Assembly: GCA_001931875.2 (NCBI GenBank)
Contig: MSJH02000812.1
Coordinates: forward strand, 62,001-126,000
Direction: 5' to 3'
Source: Byssochlamys sp. IMV 00236
Lineage: Eukaryota > Ascomycota > Eurotiomycetes > Eurotiales > Thermoascaceae
Length of the DNA: 64,000 nt
Shown: positions 46,458 through 57,904 of the stretch, piece after piece
How positions within the stretch are numbered: position 1 is the stretch's first letter
How the letters are laid out: the number at the start of each line of letters is the position of its first letter
Program-made: the position numbers and the translations under genes
Notes under the pieces: model-generated
Seen by the model: the letters and a program-made list of their open reading frames with translations, nothing else
Told to the model about the DNA's origin: nothing
Databases searched by the model: none

Positions 46458-46881
46458 GGGCGTCTGAAGGGTTTATGTTGGAAAAAGTAGTCGTCGTTCC
46501 CTGCGCTTTGAGAATCTAGACTGTAGGAGTCATGATGGAATTTAGCGGGGATTTTCCATGCATCGAAAAGCGACAGGTTCCGCCTTCGGAGAGCTTCTTA
46601 TCGGTTGCCCCACGTGAGCGATAAAGATACTAACTAGTATGTACACCACGGTTTATCCTGCCATCTTGCTTGATTCCAAGGGGCTCCATAGAATGTATTT
46701 ATATAATTTCCAAGTTCGGAATATAAATACATTCACAAGATTAGACCCATAATAATTGATGTTGAATAATTGTTGAAAACACAAGGTAAACTAGAAGATA
46801 CCTTTCATCATGCAGCTAGTCCTCCATCCCGGCCTCTTCATCCACCATTGAAAAGAACAAGACAAAAGATCCATTTTCCCA
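46458..46881. other. Spacer with perfect inverted repeat
   Basis: About 0.42 kb between the FPGS start and the epimerase stop, both on the minus strand. It contains the hairpin listed separately; otherwise nothing. Confidence 0.5.
46691..46734. repeat. Perfect 14-bp inverted repeat (hairpin)
   Basis: GAATGTATTTATAT at 46691-46704 is exactly complementary to 46721-46734, with a 16-base spacer. An inner TTCC (46708-46711) can pair with GGAA (46718-46721) in an alternative fold. The sequence is too long and exact to be likely by chance in a 424-base spacer, but its role is unknown. Confidence 0.85.
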
Positions 46882-47865
46882 TCATCTACTCGCCGCAAAA
46901 GCAGCCGCATAAACATCCATATCCCTCACAAAAAACCCACCTCTCTTCGGCTCCCATCCCAAGACCTGCCTCGCGCGGATCGAAGATCCCCTAAAAGTCG
47001 TACTCATAGCCTCATTAAACAAATCTCCACCATGCCCAACCAATTCCACCCTCCCCTCGAACCCGAAATACTGAGCCAACGCATCGAAGATATCCTTCAT
47101 ACTTTCCTGACTGGTCACGAGGTCGAAAACAGGATACACGCCCGTTCCGGAAAGCAAGGGTAATTTCTCTATCGCGCGTTCAAACCCCACTGCGGCGTCA
47201 TCCACATGGACCAAGGCTGGTTTGGATGTTGGATCGAGTGGGATGTGGATCGTTTCGGAGCTTGAATTTTGATTCTGATTCCGTGCAGCTTCGTACAGCG
47301 GAGCGATGTAAGGTGTCCAGATGGTATGTTCACGGCCGTAAAGTAGAGCTGGACGAAGGATCATCACGTCTAGGATGTTAGATGAGTTGAGGATGGAATT
47401 CTCAAGTGCTACGCGCCAAGCGACGAGAGGAGCTGGAGGTGTGATGGCTTCTGGCCCGACGAGGTCTAGGTCATTAATTCTCTTCTCGGTCGATCCATGA
47501 ACCCAGGAACCGGAGCAGTAGATGAAGCCCAGTTTAGGACCTTTGATTCCAGTTTTGGTGTAGTTGTCGAGACGCTCCTGGCTGATGGATTTGATGTCTT
47601 CGAGGATCTTGTATGTTCCGTCATTGGCGCCGGCGACGTCTACGACGATGTCGATGTGGGCGGAGCGGATGAGAGAGAGGTAGGCAGATGGTTCGTTGAT
47701 AGGGTCAGGACATAAGACTGGGATGATCTCCTGGGCTGCTAGTTGCTTTGCTTTGGTTGGTGTGCGAGCAACGCCGTAGACGGTGTGTTGACCGTTGCGA
47801 ACTAGGATATTGGCTAGATTATTGCCTAGGTAGCCTGTGGCTCCGAGAATGAGAACTTTTGTCAT
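46882..47865 (-). CDS. NAD-dependent epimerase/dehydratase-like protein
   Basis: Single exon, 327 residues. It opens with a strong Rossmann signature, VLILGATGYLGNNLA (GxxGxxG), typical of extended short-chain dehydrogenases and NmrA-like proteins. The usual YxxxK catalytic pair of the epimerases is not obvious; the region around FIYCSGSWVHGSTEK has Ser but no clear Tyr-Lys, so the protein may be a non-catalytic NAD(P)-sensing or atypical member. MILRPALLYGRE and VHVDDAAVGFERAIE are normal for the family. Substrate unknown. Confidence 0.85.
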   Translation of the reverse strand: MTKVLILGATGYLGNNLANILVRNGQHTVYGVARTPTKAKQLAAQEIIPVLCPDPINEPSAYLSLIRSAHIDIVVDVAGANDGTYKILEDIKSISQERLDNYTKTGIKGPKLGFIYCSGSWVHGSTEKRINDLDLVGPEAITPPAPLVAWRVALENSILNSSNILDVMILRPALLYGREHTIWTPYIAPLYEAARNQNQNSSSETIHIPLDPTSKPALVHVDDAAVGFERAIEKLPLLSGTGVYPVFDLVTSQESMKDIFDALAQYFGFEGRVELVGHGGDLFNEAMSTTFRGSSIRARQVLGWEPKRGGFFVRDMDVYAAAFAASR

Positions 47866-48628
47866 GGTGGGATTGAATTGACAATCGGGATAGAGTATAG
47901 ATATCTTGCTGTGGAATGGTTCGGGTATAGGAACTCGATTTCAATGAAGCTTTTCTTTCATAGTCTTTAGGTACAGTACATATCATGTCTTGTTTTGAAA
48001 CTACGAATTTCTGTTCTTTTTATATCTTAGTCCTGAGCCAACGGTACATGTCTCAATAACTCCGGACTCGGCGATAATGTGCGGAAGATATGATGATATC
48101 CTGGTCCTATAGAGTTGATGTTTCCGAATCTAGTCCAGGTGAGTTACAAGTCAGATGCAAGCTAATGCCAGATTAGGAGAATCTTGCAATGAAGGGGCTG
48201 AATAAATAATAAGCACTAGTATGCGTCAGTATCTTCGACTAGTTAGCGTAATCAGTTTTGCAGATATCCTGGGGATGCGGTGACAGTGTCGGGATTACCG
48301 AGACTGGACGTTCGCAAAGGCCGACGGGGTTAAGCGGAGTGTCCAGTATGTAGATCACGTCCCAGCCAAAAGCACACGAGATGTGGTTGTATGAAATAAA
48401 TGTCGGGAAACTAGTTTCGAACAGCTAAGAAATGTATCCTGTCTAAGTACGGATGCGGTACCATTAAACAAACAGTTGAGGAATAGTCATACAGTGCAAT
48501 CGCTCCAAACATCCCGAAACACGGGGAGCAAGTGGAATCGAGCAAAAGAAGAGAAAAGAAAAGCCTAAAAGGCAGAATAACGCTGTCCGTGGGGGAAATG
48601 GTGAAATAAGAGTACGAAAAGTAAGTCT
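47866..48628. other. Spacer between the epimerase-like gene and sac1
   Basis: About 0.76 kb with the epimerase promoter and the sac1 3' region. No gene seen. Confidence 0.45.
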
Positions 48629-50849
48629 TCACTCGATTCTCTTCTTCCCTTCCTCCATGTAGCCAAGGCGAACATTACTGTATCCGCGTTGGTGCCTCCG
48701 TCCTGATAGCAACTTGCCGATGACTGGGTCCGACCGCGCTTGGATCAGAGCATCCTGGTAGCCTTCAGAGGCAGCTGCGGGAGTATTCAACTTTGGCCAG
48801 TTGACCTGCAAATTGGCGTCAGCAAAAAGTAGAATGGAAGTGACGGTCCAGGATAACTTACATATAGCATTCCGTGCGCGAGAACGAAGCGCAGGCACCA
48901 TGCGCCAATGATGATCCAGAAAATGATAAAAAGCCTCAGCGGCCAGGAAGCTGAATCCGGCAATTGTCTTGTGAAAGTAGCCAGCGTGACCATAAAGATA
49001 CTCGCAGCCAAAACGTAGGGGATGGCTTGGATGATAACAGGTCTACGGTCGACGAAGAGTAACATGCCAGCGAACGTCGAGTCCGGCGGGAGATAGGTGC
49101 CCAAGAACACATCGAATGCATCTTGTCTGGGACCGTCCATAAAGTTGTTGCGCACATATCGCGTGATCGAGTTGCTCAAGTCCTGAAGCATACCTGCGCG
49201 CGTACGCTGACCCGTTCGGGTGAAGTCAGTCTTCAACGCACCAGTGCCCGAATAAGACTTGGAGACGACGTCGGCATTGTCAGCCCAGATGTTGCGGAAC
49301 ATATCCTCAAATTCCTTATCATCGCTGGCTGACTCTCCGGGTCGAAGAATTCCCACGTCGATCAACTGCCGGGTCACAGCCCAGCGGCCCAGCATGCTCT
49401 GAACGACATTTGTGCGGTCTAGACAATCCATGCAGTTTGTTCGCACAACGCTTGTTTGAAGAGAACGGATATCCAACTGCCCGAGTTGATCACCGGGCGT
49501 TTCGACACCGCGGAAATAGCCGCCACGGTTCAGTCCATCGATCAGACGGTCCAGTAGAAGCTGAGCCCGATGCCATTGGAGACCTTTTGTTTCATTGTGG
49601 AAATCAAAGTAGACGTAGTGCAGACGGTCCATCTCTTGCCTCTTCTCCGCTGGCTCGACAACATGTACCTTTTCGTCAGATATGTTGTCGGTCTCAGTAT
49701 GCTCCTGGGGTGAAGAAACCAAGACACGGACCATCTGCTCGTAAGCCCGCTTCACTCGCTCTTCTCTTCCTTTTTGATTCACCAGGTTCACGAGATAGTT
49801 CTCCCCGTAGATCCTGATTTGTTCGGAAAAGTGCTTCCTGGCAGCATCCACAGCAGTCTCTACCCCTCTGACCTGGAGCTTGGGGGTGTACTTCAGATTG
49901 TTAACCTCGGCCCAATAGACCGGCACGCTTCCTCTTGTCTGTACATAGGATAGCACCTGCAAGTCCTGGCCCGCGCCGTCTCCTTTCATGGACTGTCCTC
50001 CAGCGAACCCGGACAGACCTCCAGCCGCATCATTCAATATCACCACTTGTTCCGTCTCGTTGTAGTTCGAGACATGGCCCTGTTCATCTATACCGCGCGA
50101 GAAGTATCGAGTACCCCCACGATGTCTTGATCGTCTCGTTATGAGAGCAAAGGTAAAGGGGCTCGACTTGACACTGGTTGAGGTAATACGCATCATACCG
50201 TACATGACTGGTAAGATGAACGGGTCGACCCCAGGCTGTTGGCCATACCGTATGCCCGCATTGTCATTGGCACCCTGACGGAAATCAATCAAGTCGGACT
50301 GGACAAAACGGTTCCAAAAGAATCGGTCGTCTGCTCGTTTCCAGAGGGGGAGACTGAGATCACTCTGCGCCTGTCGCTGGAAGCTGTTGGTGATATCGAG
50401 AGAATAGGAGAAGAACAGAGGTCCACTGCGGAGTAGGTCCTTCAGGAGAGTGAGGTAGGTATCTTCATCGATGTCATGCAGTGGTCTTTCTCGGAGGGGT
50501 AGGAATTCTGTGGCCACGACCCTGTATACCATGTGGCCCCGCAGCCTTCCCATGGGCTGCGCCTTTGTTATGACAATGATGTATTTATCTGGTTCTGTAA
50601 GTCCTACGACACACTATGCAAAGCCACGGGAATTCGCATACCCAGCTTTAGTTTTATGATTCCCAAGATACCAGCGATGCTGGAGACGCGCTTGGCGCCC
50701 AGCAGGGTCCCATCGTTCAGACGGATGTCGCCAGTCGGGCGCTCAACAACAAGCGTAGGAGAGTCGGGAGACGAAGGAGAGGTGAAAGCATAATGAGAAG
50801 CCGAGGCGTGAAGGTTAATATCACGGAATGGGAGGATGGGACGCGCCAT
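48629..50849 (-). CDS. sac1: Phosphoinositide phosphatase Sac1
   Basis: Three exons (50849-50642, 50594-48862, 48805-48629) join in frame to 705 residues. The catalytic CX5R motif is seen as CMDCLDR within VVRTNCMDCLDRTNVVQ. The N-terminal SAC domain starts around DKYIIVITKAQPMGRLRGHMVY. Near the C-terminus two membrane segments follow (IIQAIPYVLAASIFMVTLATF and LFIIFWIIIGAWCLRFVLA), and the last exon adds a soluble tail. Sac1 sits in ER and Golgi membranes and dephosphorylates PtdIns4P, and also PtdIns3P. The tail lacks the KxKxx motif seen in some animal forms. The gene is head-to-head with a Rab5 gene, 453 bases between start codons. Confidence 0.95.
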
Positions 50850-51302
50850 AGTGAGCTGCGGTCCCTTAGATTGTCTGGATCACTGGAGAGCAGACGAAGT
50901 AGATGCGTGTTCAACGATCGCTCTGCATGGTAGGACGACAGTTGAACCCGAGCCCCAAGACAACCTGGGGAATAAATCAAACAGATCTGCTTGTGAATGT
51001 GGACACGTCGCTGGCCGAGGGTTGACTCCCTGAGCTGGACGATAGATCACTGCCCATTAGTTAGTTAAGTGAGTTAAGTTAGGTTAGTTCATCTTCTTAT
51101 TACAGCTGCACCGCCCCGCCCAATAATCAACTGCTGTGGCTGGGGCGCTGGACAAGCCGCTCTCCTCCGTCATCTCAGCAGGCGGCCATCGTCGTGCTCC
51201 TCTCACTCCATCTGTCCACTAGCACTCAACCTCGCCCTCTCAACGACCCTTCTACAAATCCATAATTACCAGATTCTTCTTCATCTTCCGGGATTCACGA
51301 TC
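50850..51302. other. Divergent promoter between sac1 and the Rab5 gene
   Basis: A 453-base spacer. Plus-strand pyrimidine-rich stretches precede the Rab5 start (51200-51300), usual for fungal promoters. A tract of TTAAGT/TTAGT-like repeats lies at 51057-51090. Confidence 0.55.
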
Positions 51303-52220
51303 ATGGCTTCTAGAGCGCCTGCGGGAGCCCGTCCCGGTGCGAGGTTCGCCCAGTTCAAGCTGGTCCTGCTCGGTTAGTCCCTCTGGCGTTAACCTGTGAT
51401 ATTACGAGTTCTGGATCACTGACAGGAGTTGCTATGTAGGAGAGTCTGCTGTCGGAAAGGTTAGAGTCGCTGGTACTCGTTTTGCGCCCGCTGTCGATTG
51501 CTGACTTGCCACTTCCAGAGTTCACTCGTGTTGAGATTCGTCAAAGTACGTTGAAAGGCGACCCAAGAATATGAAGATCATCAAGGATCCCTGAAGATCG
51601 GGGCTAATATGGCTGCAGGATCAATTCGATGACTACCGGGAGTCTACAATCGGCGCCGCTTTCCTTACGCAGACCATCTCACTCGATGAGAGCACAACGG
51701 TCAAGTTCGAGATATGGGATACCGCTGGTCAGGAGCGCTACAAGTCGCTAGCGCCGATGTATTACAGAAATGCCAACTGCGCCGTTGTGGTTTATGATAT
51801 CACGCAAGCCGTACGGACCCAGCGTCTCTCTCTTTCTTGCGCCATCAGAAGCTAACCCGATCGTGATTACAGGCGTCCCTCGACAAGGCCAAGTCATGGG
51901 TGAAGGAGCTTCAGCGCCAAGCAAACGAGAACATCGTCATTGCTCTTGCTGGAAACAAGCTTGATCTCGTTACCGATAACCCTGATAAGCGTGCTGTCCC
52001 GACCGCAGATGCAGAGGCCTATGCGCGCGAGGCCGGCCTACTTTTCTTCGAGACCTCCGCGAAGACCTCGACGAATGTCCGGGAACTGTTCACCGCTATT
52101 GCCAAGAAACTCCCTCTGGACCAGGCAGGACCCCGAAATCTGAGAACGACGCCTCGATCCGGTGTGGACTTGAGACCAGAAGCGCCCGGCACCCAAGCCG
52201 CTGGTGCCTGCAATTGTTAG
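51303..52220 (+). CDS. rab5: Rab5-type small GTPase
   Basis: Five exons (51303-51372, 51440-51459, 51519-51545, 51619-51810, 51873-52220) join in frame to 218 residues. Two exons are only 20 and 27 bases long, and the P-loop GESAVGKSS is built across exons 1-3. Other motifs: effector region [11 protein letters not shown] with the switch I Thr, [19 protein letters not shown] (switch II), GNKLD and ETSAK. The C-terminus ends CNC, a CxC double geranylgeranylation signal. Rab5 proteins direct early endosome fusion and motility; Aspergilli have two (RabA and RabB), and I cannot say with certainty which this is. Confidence 0.95.
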
Positions 52221-53955
52221 ACATATCTTGATGATTGCGCACTCTTGTCCCCCTCGCCTTCCGTATTATCTTTCTCTCTTGCTTGGTCGAGATCCGTTCC
52301 AACCGTGAACCTCGAGGGTATTTGCTGCAGGTGACTGAGCTGATGGTATGCTTTTAATGCTGGGTGTGCCGATTGAAATCTGCGCAACGTCCGTTGCGAT
52401 CGATTACAGTCGACACTGGAAATATTATCTTTGTCTCTTATTCTCATTTCTTGCCTCGTGCTGCCCTCAGTCTGCGTGCCTACCCTGCAAATCGTCATGG
52501 CATGGTACGAGTCGCAGCCAGGTATTCATTTCGCATATTATGCTAGACCGTACCCTGCAGGGATCATCATATTACCTATTCGTTGACGTGTTCTATGTCT
52601 GTTCTCTCGGCGTCAATTGTTGTTCTTGTGGGTTAAGGTCCATATTACTTGCTCTCTTGCTTTTCTTGTCGACCGTTACAGAAATCCTTCATATCCTCTC
52701 TTGATCTAGTTATTCAGCCGCTACGTCCAATCTTTTATGTCCATATTTTCCAAGACGTAACTCTCCGTAGGCGTAGCCCTGTATTTTTAACATGTCTAGC
52801 CTATGCTTGGCAGTAGCTTCTACTAGCAACCTAACCATACTAGCGTTCAGCCCTGCAATCACTCTGCGAGGTATTCCGTCCAAACTTGAGACGTAATAGC
52901 CAACTATGTCTCCAAAGGCTAGGCCCTCGAAGCCTCCTCAATTACTATTATCTCAAGCTCTCAAGCTCTCAAGACTACCTAAATAACCAACGACCTTTGT
53001 AGCACAGGTGATATCCATCTCCCACATAATGTACGTAGTGGAGTGCTCCGTTCCAAGACGTGGATCTAAATTGACTGGCAGATAATACTGACAGAGTTAG
53101 AGATTGCGAAAATCTCAATTATTCTCTCAGTCAATAAGTGGGAAACGGTTTATAGTTGAGATTCATGCTCACAACTATTGTGTTCCAGACCCTAGTTACC
53201 TGTACAGCGTCCACAGACGGTTATGCAACAGGTTGGTACATACAACACGTGGATTACTGTACGGCAAATAGGATAGTGTTAGTGGTAGCTTGCAAAAGGT
53301 TATATGAAGAATAGAATAATGAAATGAAATGCATGCGCATCTGCGAGTCTATAATTAAAAAGAAAATGTTAAAAGAAAAAAAAAAGAATGATTAAATGAT
53401 GCATATGCACTCCCCCCCCGGCCTTGATGCTTTTTTCCTGAAAACCCAAATCCCCGACCAACTTTGCCTCCCAATAGGGGGGAACATGAGATCCGAACGC
53501 CCCCCCTCCTGTTTCCTGAAAGCTTCGCCACGGTAGTAAACTTTTGTTGTGGAGTCTTGTGTGTCTAGGCGTTGTATAAGAAATTCGATATTCTGTAAAG
53601 CCTCGATCAGAGGAAGGATGTGTGGGGCTGGGTGAAAAATTGGTTCGTAGCCTTTCAACGACTGATGTCTCTTTAGGAAATATGAAAGGGGTATATGTTG
53701 ACGGAAATAGGTCCTCGAAGTTGGTTGTGTATGTACCGCCTTAGAAGGGTGATAACCTTGGCCAATCGATGGCAATAAGCAATGGTTTGTTGTTGTATCT
53801 GTTTCTGCGCATCCTCGTTTTAGGATGTCAAGAGCGAACAGAAGAAAGTCTGTACAATAGCAGTGCAGTGATTGGAGGCGGTACCAACTCGTTTTCCTCA
53901 GGGCTTTTTTTGTTCGGAAGGTGAGCACATCATGCTGCCAAATATATATTGATGT
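52221..53955. other. Spacer downstream of the Rab5 gene
   Basis: About 1.7 kb between convergent genes. A minus-strand frame at 53392-53928 (178 codons) has unusual composition and no domain, so it was not accepted. An 8-base tandem repeat (CTCAAGCT) lies near 52952-52972. Confidence 0.45.
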
Positions 53956-54882
53956 TTAGACCATGTGGTTCACATTGTGGACCTGGCCGGTTTGGTACGC
54001 AACACTCGGGTTTTCAACGCTTTCGTCTCCCACTTCTGCCTCTTTCTGTTGAGCCAGCTTCGCGCCTTGATCAAGACCAACTGGGGAGTTTCTGCCGTAA
54101 AGGAACCAAAAGCTCAGACCCGCAGGGATGATTCCTCCGATGATATTGCCGATCGTAACGGGGATAATGCTTTGGTAGATGAATTTGCCGACTCCGAAGT
54201 TTGTACCGTAGAACATGCCGATAGGGACCAGATAGTAGTTGGCGATGCAATGCTGATAGCCCATGATGACGAAAGCCCAGACAGGGATCCAGATGGAGTA
54301 GATCTTCGAGATGTGGTCGTTACAGGCAGTTGCGAGGTAGCTAGCCAGAGAGACGAACCAGTTGCAGCCGATACCTCTAAGGAAGTTCACCGACCACTGT
54401 ACGTTGACGCGACCTTCAGCTTGTGTTCCTGCGTACGCCTTTTGTTCATCTGTCTGTAAAGTGTTTGCCCACCAGCAGAAAAAGCCTGCTATGAAGAGGC
54501 CTGCTGCCATGTTGCATATATAACCGGTCACCAGGACTCGGAGGGCTCCCAGGATCGAGGTCTTTCGCTGACAGGTCGTGAATGTCATGAAAAACAGACT
54601 TGATGTGAACAGTTCGGCATTGGTCAGGATGATGAGAACGAATCCTAGTGGGAAGGTGAACCCAGATATCATCGTCGCCAGAGCGGGATTACTTTCCCGC
54701 AGTTGCGGGCTCCCGGACAGGACGAGAAGGTCGACATGTGCTCCGAAACTAATGTAGCAGCCACCGAGGAAGGCTTTCAAGGCCAGACGAAAGAATGGAA
54801 GAGCTTCTCTCTCGACGCCTGCTCTTGTGAGAAGGATAGAGGTCTCTTGGGGTGTATACCCGTTAATTCTTTCGAGAGACAT
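53956..54882 (-). CDS. Formate/nitrite transporter (FNT) family channel
   Basis: Single exon, 308 residues. The FNT fold is recognisable: GCYISFGAHVDLL, then FPLGFVLIILTNAELFTSS in the repeat-loop region, the AGFFCWWANTL helix, and a second-half repeat GIGCNWFVSLASYLATACND. Six hydrophobic segments are present; ends are cytoplasmic. FNT proteins are pentameric channels for small acids such as formate, nitrite or lactate. The Aspergillus nitrite carrier NitA is of this family, but this sequence seems closer to other fungal FNT members, so I give no symbol. No nitrate- or nitrite-reductase gene is nearby. Starts MSLERINGYTPQE, typical of fungal FNT N-termini. Confidence 0.9.
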   Translation of the reverse strand: MSLERINGYTPQETSILLTRAGVEREALPFFRLALKAFLGGCYISFGAHVDLLVLSGSPQLRESNPALATMISGFTFPLGFVLIILTNAELFTSSLFFMTFTTCQRKTSILGALRVLVTGYICNMAAGLFIAGFFCWWANTLQTDEQKAYAGTQAEGRVNVQWSVNFLRGIGCNWFVSLASYLATACNDHISKIYSIWIPVWAFVIMGYQHCIANYYLVPIGMFYGTNFGVGKFIYQSIIPVTIGNIIGGIIPAGLSFWFLYGRNSPVGLDQGAKLAQQKEAEVGDESVENPSVAYQTGQVHNVNHMV

Positions 54883-57800
54883 GGCGACGACGGAAACAGA
54901 ATGCAGCTACACAAAGGCGTCCGGGGAGAATTCTGGGGGTATATCATGTTAATAATGTTTGTTTATCCTAGGCCAGACCCTCTATCGCTCTGATGGAATA
55001 TACACATACCTCTTATTGTTATTGGATAGAAACCACAGAGAGCATCATTGACTGTCTGCTCCGGCGACGATTGATCGATCCCAAAGACTCGGCAAGGACC
55101 CTCACTCTTATAAGTCGCCATTTAAGACCATTTTATTCAGCCGCATCCGATTAGGGGTGCATAACACTGAGGAGAGCGTGGCACTAACAGATGGGATCCA
55201 TCCTTACAACGTTGCGTAATACAGCGGATTCTAACCAACTTAGGTCTGACAGTTCGCTATATTTGCAGCCCCAGACTGAACCAGACTGAAGCTCCAGTCG
55301 AAGTTATGACATAACCACTATCATCGTTGTGTTCTTTTGGGTTCGTCGAAGGTTACGACCTATTCCGGTATCGCGGAAGCTCCGGATATCGTAGCACGTA
55401 CGTATGTAGTTAGATGTCCTAACTGTTGCATACTCCATACTCAAGCGGAGCAGAGACCGACATTGCTAGAGACCGCTCCGAAAGACGGACAATCCCCATG
55501 GGTGTTTCACAAGTGCCGTCAAGCTCAGATAGCTTCGACGAAAGACTGACCTCACATGCCCCAAGGAAGTAAGGATAGGCTATCGGTCTGATGAAGGCTG
55601 CAGAGGCGTTCAAGCGAGGTTTATCCGCTATTCCCGAATGGCAATTAGGGCTCGGATTCTGTGGAGTCGCGGAGACACGATCGTGAGTTGTAAAGCCGGA
55701 TCAAGACGAAGGTTTACTCTGTTTTAAGTGTTAGCGTATACCACAAGTCTGATGTTCTGGGGCCGAGGCTTAGTGCTTCCCTCAAGACTGCCACTAGCTA
55801 TCACATATTCAATCAAAGCCACAAGAGGATCGTCCGTGGGTCCTGGGCAATCTAAGAACTACGTACATGCCAGTATATATATTAATTAAGTACCAGCAAC
55901 AGTCGACGGAAAAGTCTGAACTCAGCTCCAGGGGTCTGAAGCTCTCAAAAAGACAGCGACAACATTTATAATATTTAATCCCATTCATCACGCACAGTTT
56001 AATGGTAAACTCGGGGAAGTTCTGACTTCTACACGCCACGTCGCATTCCTTCGGCGTACTCGGAGAATGTTCGGGCGGATGAGCGGGTATGGATTTGAGT
56101 TGATGACGCGACGACTCAAGAAGAATAATATGGGCTCTCGACAGTTATAAATCAATTAATATCTTCTTCATCAGATAGATCGGTTCTTTCTGCCTTCTCG
56201 ATCGACCCGTGAGACATTTTTTTCGACACGCGCGCGACATTTGTTGGCAGAAATCAATCTGGCACCCGAAATATGGTAACTACCATATGGTAGCCATAGC
56301 AGACCAGACCAGCTCGGTTTCACATTCTCCACAGTCCCAGTACCAGTAGATAGTCCTAGTCACTTACTGGGTCCTCGCCGTGGAAGTTGTTGTGTGGAAA
56401 AATGAGCATTCCTGAATATCCGAGTAACGGAGTGTTTCTATGTACTACTAGACTCAGGCATAGTTATCAATAGGCCGTGGAAAAAGCAGAACGATCGCAC
56501 TTGGCTCCGATAGCGGAATTAACTTGTGAAACCGTCTTTTAGACGGCTGTGTTGTATTATTTGTATAGAGATCTCCCTCATCGTCAAAAGTTACCTTCCA
56601 GGTCCGGCTTTCGGAGGTAGTATCGATCTTCGAAGGCGTTTACTTAGACTTCATGTTTTCATTTGACCAGGGGGCTATCATGATGAAGATCATCTTAGAT
56701 AGACCAACCCGAGCTCTCACCACTCCCTCGGGGCACGTAAAGTCGGCTCCCGCTTATGCACCTAAAAAAGGCTTGATCGGACCGAGTCTCATTGTCAATA
56801 TAGGAGCTGAAAGCCCAAGGGTCCGATTCCGATCCCGATGCGAAGCTTATTATTTATGGAGTATGGAGTATGTACTGGTAGTAGTACTGTAGTATTATTA
56901 TTATTATTCAGGTACCATAGTCTGTCACTAGCTTATTTTATGACACGGACCATGATAGAAAAGATGAATGCTGAGAGGACAAATAGTTGTACTCTTCTGA
57001 GAGATATTCCCCGGGTTCTGGGGCGTCCCATACTGGAGTGGGGGCTCTGTGCGATGTTTCCAGATCAACACGTATGAACGCGTACCAAGCTTCTTTTCGA
57101 TATGAGGAAGGTATCTTTTGCGGGATTTGTAGAACGGAAGCAGGACGCTGAGTGTCCATTATTAGACCAGCGTATGGTAGATGGTAGGCCCATACATGCA
57201 TGGGACGTCGTCCAACCCATCGACCGCAGTTTCATGTACTGTACCATAGTAGATAAAGGACTCCCTATTATTGATTAACCAGCATGGGTATAACTATTTT
57301 TCCCCAGCCGGTAATTCCGAAGGTTAAGCTTAGTCTTTCTGTAACTATGCCATGTGGCGCGAAATTTGACCAGGTTCATCTCCACATTATCTCGGAGGCT
57401 TGTTCGACTTCTCAACCTTTTAGCTCTTCAAAATGACTTGAGTATAAAACGCTTCCCAGACGGATCTCAAGCTATAGAGTTTTTGATATCCAAGAATTAT
57501 TTATTGCCGAACTATTGACGATATCTGTACAAGTTCTGAAAAAGGAAATCCGGGTATGTCGGCAGAGACGATGGAGTACATTCAAATATTCCCGTTTCTG
57601 GATGTTTCATGCGGCACTTACGCTATGATAGCAACTAATCTTTTTATTATCATTTGTGGAGAGAACTGCGTTGCTTACATGGAAAGGGGTGAAATTCATG
57701 TTGCGCATTAGATTTGATACTACTCCAGATGTATCTGCGTTTGAACTATCCTTTTTTTTTATGACAAACAGGAAGCCACCATGATCATCTCCTGAAAAGT

Positions 57801-57904
57801 ACTGTACAATGAATCGAAAGCGCCAAATCCATGAAAACAGCCAGTCCCTCTCGCATGGGATCTGAAGAAGCGCTGCATACCGCACTCATCGATTTCACAT
57901 TCCG
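54883..57904. other. Long gene-poor spacer
   Basis: About 3 kb with no supported gene. It includes a perfect 10-base tandem repeat at 55271-55290, a 14-base palindrome at 56280-56293 (CTACCATATGGTAG), a small hairpin at 56532-56546 and an ATT run at about 56890-56907. Frames are short and unconserved. Confidence 0.5.
55271..55290. repeat. 10-bp tandem repeat
   Basis: CCAGACTGAA occurs twice in a row, 55271-55280 and 55281-55290, about 0.4 kb upstream of the FNT-family gene start (minus strand). Confidence 0.85.

Noticed and set aside
53392..53928. A 178-codon minus-strand frame
   Set aside because: Composition is odd, there is no domain, and the start coincides with A/T-rich DNA. It reads like chance in a spacer.
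56532..56546. Small hairpin CCGTCT-TTT-AGACGG
   Set aside because: A six-base stem with three-base loop is common by chance in 3 kb of spacer and is followed by no T-run or other context.
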